DNA from: Ancylomarina sp048268005
GTDB lineage: Bacteria > Bacteroidota > Bacteroidia > Bacteroidales > Marinifilaceae
DNA length: 64,000 nt
Direction of reading: 5' to 3'
Assembly (NCBI GenBank): GCA_048268005.1
Contig: JBLWWJ010000002.1
Span: forward strand, 620,001-684,000
How positions within the stretch are numbered: the first letter of the stretch is position 1; each line of letters starts with the position of its first letter. The notes beneath the pieces are model-generated. The model was not told where the DNA came from and did no database searches. It worked only from the letters and a program-made list of their open reading frames with translations. Below, one piece after another: positions 25,856 through 34,861 of the stretch. A program made the position numbers and the translations under genes.

Positions 25856-26929
25856 ATGTCATATAAAATAGCAGTATTAGCCGGAGATGGAATTGGTCCG
25901 GAAATCGTATCACAAGCCAGAAAAGTAACCGATGCAATTGTTCAAAAATTCGGACATGACTTTGAATATACCAATGCTCTTGTTGGGGCTGTTGCCATTG
26001 ATGAAGTAGGCAATCCTTATCCTGATGAAACCCACGAGATTTGTATGAATTCGGATGCTGTTTTATTTGGAGCCATCGGTCATCCAAAGTTCGACAACGA
26101 CCCATCAGCAAAGGTACGTCCGGAACAAGGCTTATTAGCTATGCGTCAGAAGTTAGGCTTGTATGCGAATCTTCGCCCTGTAACGACATTTAAGTCTTTA
26201 ATTCATAAATCGCCATTGAAAACAGAACTTGTTGATGGGGCTGATTTTATGTGCATCAGAGAGCTAACAGGGGGGATTTATTTTGGTCGTCCACAAGGCC
26301 GTTCTGAAGATGGTAAAACGGCTTACGATACCTGTGTTTATACGGCTGAAGAAATCGAGAGAATTGTTCGTTTGGGATTTGAATATGCAGGAAAACGACG
26401 TAAAAAATTAACCATCGTTGATAAGGCGAATGTATTGGCGACTTCAAGATTGTGGAGAGAAACAGCTCAGAAAATCGAACCTGAATTCCCGGAAATTGAA
26501 GTGGAATACATGTTTGTAGACAATGCGGCTATGCAATTAATCACATGGCCTAAACGTTTCGATGTGATGGTTACCGAGAATATGTTTGGAGATATTCTTA
26601 CCGATGAAGCTAGTGTAATTTCCGGTTCAATGGGTATGTTGCCATCTGCATCTATTGGTGTTCACACCTCCGTGTTTGAGCCAATTCATGGTTCATATCC
26701 TCAGGCTGCTGGCAAAAATATTGCAAACCCATGTGCAACAGTACTTTCAGCGGCCATGATGTTTGAATACGCATTTGGCATGATGGAAGAAGGCGCTTTG
26801 ATTCGTGAAGCCGTAGACAAAGCCCTTGAAGCTGGCGTTGTAACAGAAGATATTGCCGATGGTAAAAAAGCATATAGCACCAGCGAAGTAGGTGACTGGT
26901 TAGCTGATTATGTGAAGAATTTCAGTTAG
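25856..26929 (+). CDS. leuB: 3-isopropylmalate dehydrogenase
   Basis: A 357-residue NAD-dependent beta-decarboxylating dehydrogenase, third step of leucine synthesis; the same enzyme type may also serve the citramalate route with methylmalate. Blocks: LAGDGIGPEIV at the N-terminus, FGAIGHP, LRPVTTF with LYANLRP, RELTGGIYFG, VDNAAMQLI, and TENMFGDILTDEAS (metal-binding Asp). The adenosine-binding EPIHGSYPQAAGKNIANP closes the active site. Length is normal. A hairpin follows the stop before ilvA. Confidence 0.96.
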   Translation: MSYKIAVLAGDGIGPEIVSQARKVTDAIVQKFGHDFEYTNALVGAVAIDEVGNPYPDETHEICMNSDAVLFGAIGHPKFDNDPSAKVRPEQGLLAMRQKLGLYANLRPVTTFKSLIHKSPLKTELVDGADFMCIRELTGGIYFGRPQGRSEDGKTAYDTCVYTAEEIERIVRLGFEYAGKRRKKLTIVDKANVLATSRLWRETAQKIEPEFPEIEVEYMFVDNAAMQLITWPKRFDVMVTENMFGDILTDEASVISGSMGMLPSASIGVHTSVFEPIHGSYPQAAGKNIANPCATVLSAAMMFEYAFGMMEEGALIREAVDKALEAGVVTEDIADGKKAYSTSEVGDWLADYVKNFS

Positions 26930-26978
26930 TCGTTAATCTTGAGGATTGGTTACCCTCATAGACAAGTGAATCTAGTTT

Positions 26979-27000
26979 GCTCAGGGATAAAGCCCTGAGC
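26979..27000 (+). other. Hairpin between leuB and ilvA
   Basis: GCTCAGGG pairs with CCCTGAGC (eight pairs, six-base loop) 50 bases after leuB. Only a mixed 'attctttg' follows, so it is a weak terminator candidate that could reduce read-through into ilvA. Confidence 0.55.
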
Positions 27001-27027
27001 ATTCTTTGAATTTTAAACGGGAAAGTT

Positions 27028-28293
27028 GTGTCAGTAAATAAAAAAGAATATTATCCGATAATGTCGGAGATAGTCAAGGCGAATCAGAAGGTGCAAGATG
27101 TTGTGGTGACGTCTCCCTTGCTCAAGAACTTGAATCTTTCTAGCAGATATCAAGCAAATATTCATCTTAAGAGAGAAGATTTGCAATTGGTTCGATCCTA
27201 TAAAATAAGAGGTGCATATAATAAAATATCAAGCCTAAGTAAAGCTTGTTTGGATAAAGGAATTGTTTGTGCCAGTGCAGGAAATCATGCACAAGGCGTG
27301 GCATACTCCTGTCAGAAATTGAAATGTTTTGGAAGTATTTATATGCCCGAAACAACCCCTCGTCAGAAGATTAAGCAGGTTAAGATGTTTGGGGGAGACT
27401 ATGTGGAAGTTTTCCTTACAGGAGATACGTTTGATGATGCTTCTTCGAAAGCCACAGCTGATGCTAAAGAATTGGCTAAGACCTTTATTCACCCTTTTGA
27501 CGACCCAAAAACCATAGAAGGCCAGGGAACAATTGGTTTGGAAATATTGCAACAATTCAGTGAGCCGATTGATTATTTAATTCTGCCTATAGGTGGTGGA
27601 GGACTGGCTTCAGGTGTAGGTGCATGGATAAAAGAATTTAGCCCCAATACCAAAATTATAGGTGTAGAACCAAAAGGAGCTCCTTCTATGAAACTGGCTT
27701 TGGATAATAAGTGTAATATTGCTCTTGAAAGCATAGATCGTTTTGTAGATGGTGCAGCTGTTCAGAAAGTTGGCGATTACACCTGGAAGATCTGTGAAAA
27801 GGTCTTGGATGATATTTTGGTTGTTCCCGAAGGTTTAATTTGCTCAAGTATATTGCAATTGTATAATGAAGATGCCATAGTTGCAGAACCGGCAGGTGTT
27901 TTATCCATTGCTGCTTTGGAATTGATGGGTGATAAGATTCGGGGCAAAAATGTTGTTTGTGTTCTTAGTGGCAGCAATAATGACATTACCCGAATGGAAG
28001 AGATAAAGGAGAGAAGCCTCTTGTATGAAGGTTTGAAACATTATTTCATGGTCCGTTTTCCACAGCGCTCAGGAGCTCTGAAAGAATTTGTTAATGATGT
28101 CCTTGATTCGGGTGACGATATCACCCATTTTGAATATTATAAGAAAAGCAGTCGGGAAAAAGGGCCAGCGGTCATAGGCATCGAAGTTCAAAATCCTGAA
28201 GACTTGCAACGATTACAGCAAAGAATGGAGGAACGTAATTTTATATTTGAATATCTGAATGATAAAACTGATCTGTTTCAGTTTATAGTTTAA
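27028..28293 (+). CDS. ilvA: Threonine dehydratase (biosynthetic)
   Basis: A 421-residue PLP enzyme of fold type II that deaminates threonine to 2-oxobutyrate, the entry to isoleucine. PLP lysine in VRSYKIRGAYN, phosphate-binding loop ASAGNHAQGVAYS, glycine loop PIGGGGLASG, and C-terminal SGSNND. Residues about 335-421 form one ACT-like regulatory domain (FMVRFPQRSGALKEFV), giving the short form of about 420 residues seen in Bacillus IlvA. The start used is GTG at 27028, with 'ggga' about 7-10 bases upstream; an ATG at 27061 is the alternative. It ends the ilv/leu cluster before a terminator. Confidence 0.94.
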   Translation: MSVNKKEYYPIMSEIVKANQKVQDVVVTSPLLKNLNLSSRYQANIHLKREDLQLVRSYKIRGAYNKISSLSKACLDKGIVCASAGNHAQGVAYSCQKLKCFGSIYMPETTPRQKIKQVKMFGGDYVEVFLTGDTFDDASSKATADAKELAKTFIHPFDDPKTIEGQGTIGLEILQQFSEPIDYLILPIGGGGLASGVGAWIKEFSPNTKIIGVEPKGAPSMKLALDNKCNIALESIDRFVDGAAVQKVGDYTWKICEKVLDDILVVPEGLICSSILQLYNEDAIVAEPAGVLSIAALELMGDKIRGKNVVCVLSGSNNDITRMEEIKERSLLYEGLKHYFMVRFPQRSGALKEFVNDVLDSGDDITHFEYYKKSSREKGPAVIGIEVQNPEDLQRLQQRMEERNFIFEYLNDKTDLFQFIV

Positions 28294-28315
28294 GCATATT
28301 AAGAATAGAGAAATT

Positions 28316-28350
28316 AGGAGATGGGCTAGCGCTTGATCTCCTATTTTTGT
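28316..28350 (+). terminator. Terminator at the end of the ilv/leu cluster
   Basis: AGGAGAT pairs with ATCTCCT around a 13-base loop that has some inner pairing (agcgct), followed by a T-rich tract. It lies 22 bases after the ilvA stop. Confidence 0.8.
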
Positions 28351-28408
28351 TTTTACATTTTATGCTTTACTTTGTATTCTACATTTATTTCAATACTTAC
28401 AGTTCAAT

Positions 28409-29992
28409 ATGCTAAGGTTTCTCTTTTCTCTATTATTCATTCAGTTTATTCTTTGTCAGACTACAATTGCACAGACAGACTGGTCTAAGCAATTGGACCA
28501 TTATATCTCGAAACGAGATGAGATAGATGCAGCAAAGAAGAAGACTATTAAAAACCTCTTGGAAGATTTGCAGTCTACCAGAGAAGAAAAAAATAGAGAC
28601 AAGGAATTCTCAGCTTTAATGAAATCAGTAAAGGCTTACGAATATTTTGTTTACGATTCGGCCTTCAAATATGCGCAAGCTGCCAATCGGTTGGCATATA
28701 GTTTAAAAGATGAGGCTAAGATAGCTGAATCTAAATCGAAGCTCAGTTTAATCATGCTTCTAAAGGGTTTGTATACGTCTTCGATTGACACGATAAAAAC
28801 GGTTAAATATGAGTTTTTATCAAAGGATAAAAGAAAGGAATTTTACAGTACAGCCTATCGAGCGTACTACGATTTGTCGGGTTATTCACGAGATAAACAC
28901 TACAGTGAGCAGTACAAAGTTTTGGGGCATTATTACAGTCGAAAATTAATTGACGAATTTCCAGAACCGAGCTTTGAGAAAGTGCTGGGAATGGCACTTC
29001 AGGAGATGGTTAGTGGAGAACTATCAAAAGCTGAAAAGCATTATTTTAATCTTCTGAATAATTTCAAACTTAATGATCATGAGTCGGCCATTGTAACGTC
29101 AGGTTTGGGTTTTATTTATTCAGACAAGAATGAAATAGAAAAGTCTAAAGAGTTTCTGATGCGAGCCAGCATAAGTGATATCAAAGCGGGAATTAAGGAA
29201 ACAACAGCTTGTCGATCCTTAGCTGAGATTTTCTATAGAGAAGGCGATATTGATAAGGCTTATCAGTATATTCTTTTGGCTAAGGCCGATGCCGATTTTT
29301 ATGGTTCAGAGCAGCGTAAATTTGAAATCTCATATACCTTGCCTTTAATTGAATCAGCTCGTTTTCAGAAAGAGAATAAGCAGAAAAAGATGGTTGGCCT
29401 TATCAGCTTGTTGGTGCTGGCCTTTTCATTGGTTATTCTTCGTCAGTTACAAAGATTACGACAAGCCCGAAAGGAAATTGAACGAACTAATCAGAACTTA
29501 ACTCATGTGAACGAACTGCTGCGTGAGGCAAGTCAGATTAAAGAAGAGTATATTGGTTATTATTTCAACTTTAGCTCTCAATATATCGATAAGCTTGAAG
29601 ATTTTAAGAAGAGTATTTCCCGACAGCTGATCACTAAATCCTATGATAATATTGAGCAGGAATTGAAGAAATACAACTCTAAGAAAGAAAGGAAACGTCT
29701 TTTTGAGGATTTCGATCGAATCTTCTTAAAGCTATTTCCCGATTTTGTACAGCGATTCAATCAGCTTTTCGATGAAAAGGATCGTATCCTTTTAAAGGAC
29801 GATTTATCTCTAAACACGGATCTTCGAATCTTTGCTTTAATACGAATTGGTGTTGCCGATAGTGAGAAAATAGCCAGTATCCTCAACCTCTCAGTCAATA
29901 CCATTTACACCTATAAAACCAAGATCAGGAATCGCTCCATTTATCCCAATGAAGAGTTTGATTTAAAGGTGATGGCAATAAAATCAGTATAA
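28409..29992 (+). CDS. DUF6377-type membrane-anchored regulator with TPR-like sensor and C-terminal HTH
   Basis: A 527-residue protein: signal peptide or N-terminal anchor (1-22, TTIAQ), then a TPR-like helical periplasmic region (about 40-325), one transmembrane helix (about 328-346, VGLISLLVLAFSLVIL), a coiled coil (350-385) and a cytosolic C-terminus with a helix-turn-helix-like stretch IASILNLSVNTIYTYKTKIRNR. This is the layout I know as DUF6377 proteins in Bacteroidota, often beside glycan-use genes. The GH97 gene nearby at 31038 fits such a role, though no SusC/SusD pair is present. DNA binding and signal are inferred. Confidence 0.8.
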   Translation: MLRFLFSLLFIQFILCQTTIAQTDWSKQLDHYISKRDEIDAAKKKTIKNLLEDLQSTREEKNRDKEFSALMKSVKAYEYFVYDSAFKYAQAANRLAYSLKDEAKIAESKSKLSLIMLLKGLYTSSIDTIKTVKYEFLSKDKRKEFYSTAYRAYYDLSGYSRDKHYSEQYKVLGHYYSRKLIDEFPEPSFEKVLGMALQEMVSGELSKAEKHYFNLLNNFKLNDHESAIVTSGLGFIYSDKNEIEKSKEFLMRASISDIKAGIKETTACRSLAEIFYREGDIDKAYQYILLAKADADFYGSEQRKFEISYTLPLIESARFQKENKQKKMVGLISLLVLAFSLVILRQLQRLRQARKEIERTNQNLTHVNELLREASQIKEEYIGYYFNFSSQYIDKLEDFKKSISRQLITKSYDNIEQELKKYNSKKERKRLFEDFDRIFLKLFPDFVQRFNQLFDEKDRILLKDDLSLNTDLRIFALIRIGVADSEKIASILNLSVNTIYTYKTKIRNRSIYPNEEFDLKVMAIKSV

Positions 29993-30010
29993 TTATAATA
30001 CTAATATAAA

Positions 30011-30040
30011 ATGCCCAAACTGCGCTTACAGTTTGGGCAT
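30011..30040. terminator. Bidirectional terminator between convergent genes
   Basis: ATGCCCAAACTG pairs with CAGTTTGGGCAT (12 perfect pairs, six-base loop). T-rich DNA lies on the minus-strand side and a weaker one on the plus side. It separates the DUF6377 gene from the oppositely oriented beta-barrel gene. Confidence 0.85.
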
Positions 30041-30063
30041 TTAAGTTTATCTTGAAATGAAGT

Positions 30064-30690
30064 TTAGAAGCGATATGCTAGTGATAATAAGACAGAAGAA
30101 CTGTTGACTCCATATTCGAAATTAGACTGTTTAGTAGTTTTTTTATTATAATTTTCACCAATTGATGATTCTCCAGAAGTGTAGCTAATATATGGCATCA
30201 ATTCGGCTCCTAAAACTAAATGTTCTTTAATGATGTAGTTTATACCAAAAACTAGATTTAAACCAGGAGTGAAAAAATTCTTTTTTGTCTGTTCGTAATC
30301 ATCACTGTCGTTGTAATATGAACTGTAAGAATTACTTGGAATTGCTCCTTTTGATTGACTATAATTGAAAGAAAAGTCGACACCAAATCGGTATTCCAAA
30401 CCATCAGCAATTATTTTTCTAGTTTCTCTTCCAAAGCTGAGGCCAATTCCAAAAGCACTCGTATTTAAATCATGTCCATATTCGAAATCTTTATTTTCAT
30501 TATTACCCGACATGAAAACTGTATTGAATCTCCAAAAGGCTTGATTTCTGCCTATTTTATAGCTAAACCCAAAATTATCTAGATTTCTAAAAGTAAGCCC
30601 GACTTCTTTTATTAGCTCTGTTTTTTCTTCTTGTCCGATTGCAAGTGTTGAAGTTGCTAATGCGATTAAAAGAATCATTATTTTTTTCAT
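30064..30690 (-). CDS. Outer-membrane beta-barrel protein, unknown function
   Basis: A 208-residue protein with a signal peptide (1-19, ending AIG-QE) and a repeating pattern of short alternating amphipathic strands with aromatic ends, finishing in LLSLAYRF, whose terminal Phe is typical of outer membrane barrels. It is probably an eight-stranded small barrel (outer membrane protein beta-barrel family). No enzymatic motif. Transcribed toward the DUF6377 gene and away from GH97. Confidence 0.75.
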   Translation of the reverse strand: MKKIMILLIALATSTLAIGQEEKTELIKEVGLTFRNLDNFGFSYKIGRNQAFWRFNTVFMSGNNENKDFEYGHDLNTSAFGIGLSFGRETRKIIADGLEYRFGVDFSFNYSQSKGAIPSNSYSSYYNDSDDYEQTKKNFFTPGLNLVFGINYIIKEHLVLGAELMPYISYTSGESSIGENYNKKTTKQSNFEYGVNSSSVLLSLAYRF

Positions 30691-31037
30691 GGATCTAAGT
30701 TATTAAGATAATTAAATAAGGAAGCAAATGTAACAATATTCATCAGAAATGTTAATTAATTAAAAGGGTGTTTATTACATTAAAAAGTGGGACTTTAGCT
30801 TGGATTTTATTCAATATGAGTAGGATATTATATATGTAAGTGGCTAAATGTTCAAAATGTATTTTGTATTTTATCTATATTTTTGATAATTGTGTTGTTT
30901 GTCAAGTTGTAGAATGTTAGGTGTTTATATCTTGTTATTGATGTTTTTCATCTATATATTGGTTTATATTTTAGTTATTGGAAATTGAATGCTCTTATTT
31001 TGATAATCGAAAACAATAAAAATCAAATTATAAACTC
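30691..31037. other. AT-rich divergent promoter region, no gene
   Basis: This 347-base spacer between the divergent beta-barrel and GH97 genes is very T-rich. I see no ORF, hairpin with T-run or repeat of note. TTATTTTG near 31000 is one base from TAnnTTTG, which is too weak to call. Confidence 0.4.
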
Positions 31038-33116
31038 ATGAACATTAAAAGACTTTTATTTGGCTTGGTTATTCTGACAGCTGCCATGGTTTCTTGTAAT
31101 GGCAATATGCAAAAACAAGAACTTAAATCACCTGATGGTAAAATTGCAATTTCAATTCATCTTGAAAGTGGTCAACCAACTTATCAAGTAAGCTTCAATG
31201 GAAAATCTGTAATCGATCCTTCAACATTGGGTTTCGATTTCACCAATATGCCTGCTATTAAATCGGGATGGGAAATTGTATCAGCAAAGCAATCAAATAG
31301 CAACTCTACATGGGAAATGCCCTGGGGCGAAAAGCGTGTGGTTGAAGATCACTTTAATCAACTTATTGTGGCTTTAGTTGAAAAAGAAGTTCCCAACAGA
31401 AAAATGAATTTAGAGTTCAAAGCCTATAATGATGGGATAGGTTTTAGATATGACTTTCCTGAGCAAGAGGCTATGAAAGAGCTTTTAATTGCAGAAGAGA
31501 ATACCGAGTTTAATCTGACTGGCGACCATAAGGTATGGTGGATTCCTGGAGACTGGGATATTTATGAGCATCTTTATCATACGACTCAATTTTCAGAGAT
31601 TGACGCAACTAAATTGCGTGGACACGCAAGTTTAGCTCAGACCTCAATTCCTAATAATGCAGTGAATACACCTGTGAGTATGAAAACTTCTGAAGGAATC
31701 TATTTGAGTTTCCATGAGGCTAACCTGACGGATTATTCAGGAATGACACTTAAAGTAGATACTTCGAATATGAAGATGGTTTCGACTTTAGTTGGATCTG
31801 AAAGAACAAAGTATAAGGTGAAGCGCTCTTTACCATTTCATACGCCATGGAGAACCATTCAAATTGCAGAGAAAGCGGGTGATTTAATTCAATCCGATTT
31901 AATCGTAAACCTGAATGAACCCAATAAGATTGGTGATGTATCCTATTTCACTCCGATGAAATATGTTGGTATTTGGTGGGATATGCACTTGGGAACCAAA
32001 ACCTGGGATAAGGCAAGTGGAAGACATGGCGCAACCACCGAATATGCTAAAGAATTGATCGATTTTGCATCAGAAAATAATATCGGTGGTATTCTAGTTG
32101 AAGGTTGGAACACAGGTTGGGAGCACTGGATTGGTTTCGAAGACCGCGAAGGGGTTTTCGATTTTGTAACATCCTATGATGATTACGATTTGCCTGAGGT
32201 CGTTCGTTATGGTAAAGAAAAAGGGGTTGAGCTAATTATGCATCATGAGACCTCTGCAGCACCACGTACCTACGATCAACAATTGGATACGGCTTACCAT
32301 TTGATGAATTCTTTGGGTATCCACTCTGTTAAAACGGGTTATGTCGGTAAGTTAATCCCTAAAGGGGAATATCACCATGGACAGTGGATGGTAAACCATT
32401 ACCGTCGTGCCTTGGAAATGGGAGCAAAATACAAGGTGGCTATAAATGCTCATGAACCTATAAAAGCGACTGGTTTGCGCAGAACATACCCCAATGCGAT
32501 TTCACGTGAAGGTTTACGTGGGCAGGAATTTAATGCCTGGTCAAGCGATGGAGGTAATCCTGCAGAACACTTACCAATTGTTGCATTTACTCGTATGTTA
32601 GCAGGACCTATTGATTATACCCCTGGTATTTTCAATATCAAACTAAACCCTCATAAAGCCGACAATCAGGTGAATACAACATTGGCTCATCAGTTAGCAC
32701 TATATGTGGTGTTGAATAGTCCTATTCAGATGGTTCCAGATTTAATCGAGAACTATAAGGGACATCCAGCTTTTCAGTTTATCCGCGATGTTGTGGTTAA
32801 TTGGGAACAGTCCAAAGTGCTTAATGGCGAAATTGGTGATTTCGTAACGATTGCTCGTCAGGATAGAGCTTCGAACAATTGGTTTGTGGGTGCTATTAGT
32901 GATGAGAATGCCAGAGACATGAGTTTTAACTTAGATTTTCTACCTAAAGGGAAGAAGTTCCAAGCCGTTCTTTATTTGGATGGTGAGAAAGCGCATTGGG
33001 ATAAAAATCCTACCGATTATAAAATTGAAAAGAAGACTGTAGACGCTAAGTCAACACTTGACTTGCACCTGGCAGCAGGTGGAGGTGCAGCAATCTCTTT
33101 GATTGAAATTAAATAA
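31038..33116 (+). CDS. Glycoside hydrolase family 97 lipoprotein (alpha-glucosidase-like)
   Basis: A 692-residue protein with a lipobox (AMVSC, Cys20), so a lipoprotein in the periplasm or outer membrane. GH97 order: N-terminal beta-sandwich (about 28-290, starting KSPDGKIAISIHL), catalytic TIM barrel (about 300-570, MKYVGIWWDMHLGTKTW, GGILVEGWNTGW) and a C-terminal sheet domain. The Glu in INAHEPIK and REGLRGQEFN match the inverting SusB-like branch (alpha-glucosidase), rather than retaining alpha-galactosidases, which have an Asp nucleophile at the corresponding site. Calcium would be bound by the Glu residues as in SusB. Possibly controlled by the DUF6377 protein upstream; no SusC/D is near. 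Subfamily from motif memory only. Confidence 0.9.
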   Translation: MNIKRLLFGLVILTAAMVSCNGNMQKQELKSPDGKIAISIHLESGQPTYQVSFNGKSVIDPSTLGFDFTNMPAIKSGWEIVSAKQSNSNSTWEMPWGEKRVVEDHFNQLIVALVEKEVPNRKMNLEFKAYNDGIGFRYDFPEQEAMKELLIAEENTEFNLTGDHKVWWIPGDWDIYEHLYHTTQFSEIDATKLRGHASLAQTSIPNNAVNTPVSMKTSEGIYLSFHEANLTDYSGMTLKVDTSNMKMVSTLVGSERTKYKVKRSLPFHTPWRTIQIAEKAGDLIQSDLIVNLNEPNKIGDVSYFTPMKYVGIWWDMHLGTKTWDKASGRHGATTEYAKELIDFASENNIGGILVEGWNTGWEHWIGFEDREGVFDFVTSYDDYDLPEVVRYGKEKGVELIMHHETSAAPRTYDQQLDTAYHLMNSLGIHSVKTGYVGKLIPKGEYHHGQWMVNHYRRALEMGAKYKVAINAHEPIKATGLRRTYPNAISREGLRGQEFNAWSSDGGNPAEHLPIVAFTRMLAGPIDYTPGIFNIKLNPHKADNQVNTTLAHQLALYVVLNSPIQMVPDLIENYKGHPAFQFIRDVVVNWEQSKVLNGEIGDFVTIARQDRASNNWFVGAISDENARDMSFNLDFLPKGKKFQAVLYLDGEKAHWDKNPTDYKIEKKTVDAKSTLDLHLAAGGGAAISLIEIK

Positions 33117-33234
33117 TACGATGATATGAGAATGTGTTGATGTGATGATTTGCTGATGACATTCATAACTATTGTCAATATTAAGATTTTAAAGATCTCG
33201 TTCAATCTGATTTTTATCAGATTTAATCCCAGCA

Positions 33235-33270
33235 GAAGTCATGTTCTGTTGGGATTTTTTATTCTAGATA
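33235..33270 (+). terminator. Terminator after GH97
   Basis: AATCCCAGCAGAA pairs with TTCTGTTGGGATT (one G-U) over a six-base loop and runs into T6. It lies about 120 bases after the GH97 stop. Confidence 0.87.
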
Positions 33271-33357
33271 AATTGAATTCTTAAGAATCTTATATGACAT
33301 GAGCTAAAAGAAAAATAACTAGATACACTATTTTAAATGAGACTCTCGTAAATAAAA

Positions 33358-33382
33358 AACGCCTCCGATTTCTCGAAGGCGT
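33358..33382 (-). terminator. Terminator of the flavodiiron gene (minus strand)
   Basis: CGCCT-c-CGA / TCG-a-AGGCG stem with one mismatch; on the minus strand it is followed by a T-run (aataaaaaa on plus). It lies 26 bases after the minus-strand stop at 33409. Confidence 0.82.
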
Positions 33383-33408
33383 TAGTTCTGTATTATAGCA
33401 GTAATAGT

Positions 33409-34617
33409 TTACTGATTATCGCTATATAATTCTTTCAAACGATTCGCCATGCTTTCAGCAATAACTTCACATTGATTGTAATCTTTGTTAGCGGGAGCAC
33501 AAAGTGCTTCGGCAGGATCAGCAACAACTTCCCACTTAATCGCTTCAGCAAATTTGTTTAGTGTGCGAACACCGCCGCCACCCCAGGCTTTCGATCCGAA
33601 AAGAGCCAATACGTGGTTTTTAACTGCCATATTTTGCAATTCGTGAACAAGAGTCTCCATAGCTGGGAAAAGTCCTCCGTTATAAGCACATGATCCTAAA
33701 ATGACACCACGGAAACGGAAAATATCGTTAATGATGTAAGAAGGGTGTGTTTTAGAAGCATCGTGAATTCTAATTTTCTTGATACCACGCTTAACCAATT
33801 GACGAGCAATATTGTCAGCCATCTTTTCCGTATTACCATACATCGATGAGAATACAATCACAACACCTTCGTCAGTTTCGTACTTACTCCATTTGTCGTA
33901 TTTAGCAATGATTTCAGCAATATGTGTTCTCCAGATAGGACCGTGAGTTGCACAGATCATTTTAATATCTAGTCCACCTAATTTCTTAAGTGCTTGCTGA
34001 GTTGGACTACCATATTTTCCGACGATATTTGAGTAGTAACGGCTGATTTCTTCTTCAAGATATTCAAGATCCAACTCATCGTCGAAAATACTACCATCTA
34101 AAGTACCAAAAGCACCAAAAGCATCACCAGAGAAAAGAATACCCTTTGTAGATTCAAATGTTACCATTGTTTCAGGCCAGTGCAACATTGGAACCATTGC
34201 AAAGTTTAGCTTGTGCTCACCCAAATCAATAGAATCGCCTTCTTTTACTTCTAGTAAGTTTTCAGAAATACCGTAAAAACCTTTCAACATTGGGAAAGTC
34301 TTCTTATTCCCAACAATCTGCATATTAGGGTAACGCTCAGTTAATGAACGAATCGATCCTGAATGATCAGGTTCCATATGATTCACAATTAGGTAATCTG
34401 CCTGACGACCATCTAATACTGCTTCGATATTATCAAGGTACTCATCCATAGCACCTTTTTCAACGGTATCAACAATGGCTATTTTTTCGTCAACAATAAC
34501 ATATGAATTGTATGCGACTCCCTTAGGAATAGGCCAATAATTTTCGAAAAGATGTGTTCTTCTGTCGTTACATCCTACCCAATAAATTTTATCGCTAATG
34601 TTAACTCTATTGTGCAT
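33409..34617 (-). CDS. fprA: Flavodiiron protein (FprA family A-type flavoprotein)
   Basis: A 402-residue flavodiiron protein that reduces O2 to water or NO to N2O, detoxifying both in anaerobes. The N-terminal metallo-beta-lactamase-like diiron domain (about 1-250) has the ligand motif NHMEPDHSGS (HxExDH), with MVPMLHWPETM and ATHGPIW giving further ligands. The C-terminal flavodoxin-like domain (about 255-402) has the FMN phosphate loop FSSMYGNTEKMA and GSKAWGGGGVR. No rubredoxin domain is fused, so an external rubredoxin partner is needed. A Crp/Fnr regulator gene lies upstream on the same strand, with 244 bases between. Confidence 0.95.
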   Translation of the reverse strand: MHNRVNISDKIYWVGCNDRRTHLFENYWPIPKGVAYNSYVIVDEKIAIVDTVEKGAMDEYLDNIEAVLDGRQADYLIVNHMEPDHSGSIRSLTERYPNMQIVGNKKTFPMLKGFYGISENLLEVKEGDSIDLGEHKLNFAMVPMLHWPETMVTFESTKGILFSGDAFGAFGTLDGSIFDDELDLEYLEEEISRYYSNIVGKYGSPTQQALKKLGGLDIKMICATHGPIWRTHIAEIIAKYDKWSKYETDEGVVIVFSSMYGNTEKMADNIARQLVKRGIKKIRIHDASKTHPSYIINDIFRFRGVILGSCAYNGGLFPAMETLVHELQNMAVKNHVLALFGSKAWGGGGVRTLNKFAEAIKWEVVADPAEALCAPANKDYNQCEVIAESMANRLKELYSDNQ

Positions 34618-34861
34618 GCTTAAAGATTTATATGTTTTGAATATTGTTTTCGTTTCTCAATTGAATTTGGGCATGAATAAGGTGATTATAAGACCTCTTA
34701 AGTCATGTTCGCTTTCAGAGCACAAAAGTAATATTATTTTTTTTTCTTAAAAGGATAAAAATGTCTTTTATCAAGAGTTGTCTGGATTGGAATGAGTGTA
34801 ATAGTTTGATATTTAGGCAGTATTTGTTGCCTGTTCTTATTTATATGCTTAATGAATAAGC

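Noticed and set aside
28409..33116. Polysaccharide utilisation locus (PUL)
   Set aside because: DUF6377 regulator and GH97 are present but no SusC/SusD pair, so the term is not supported.
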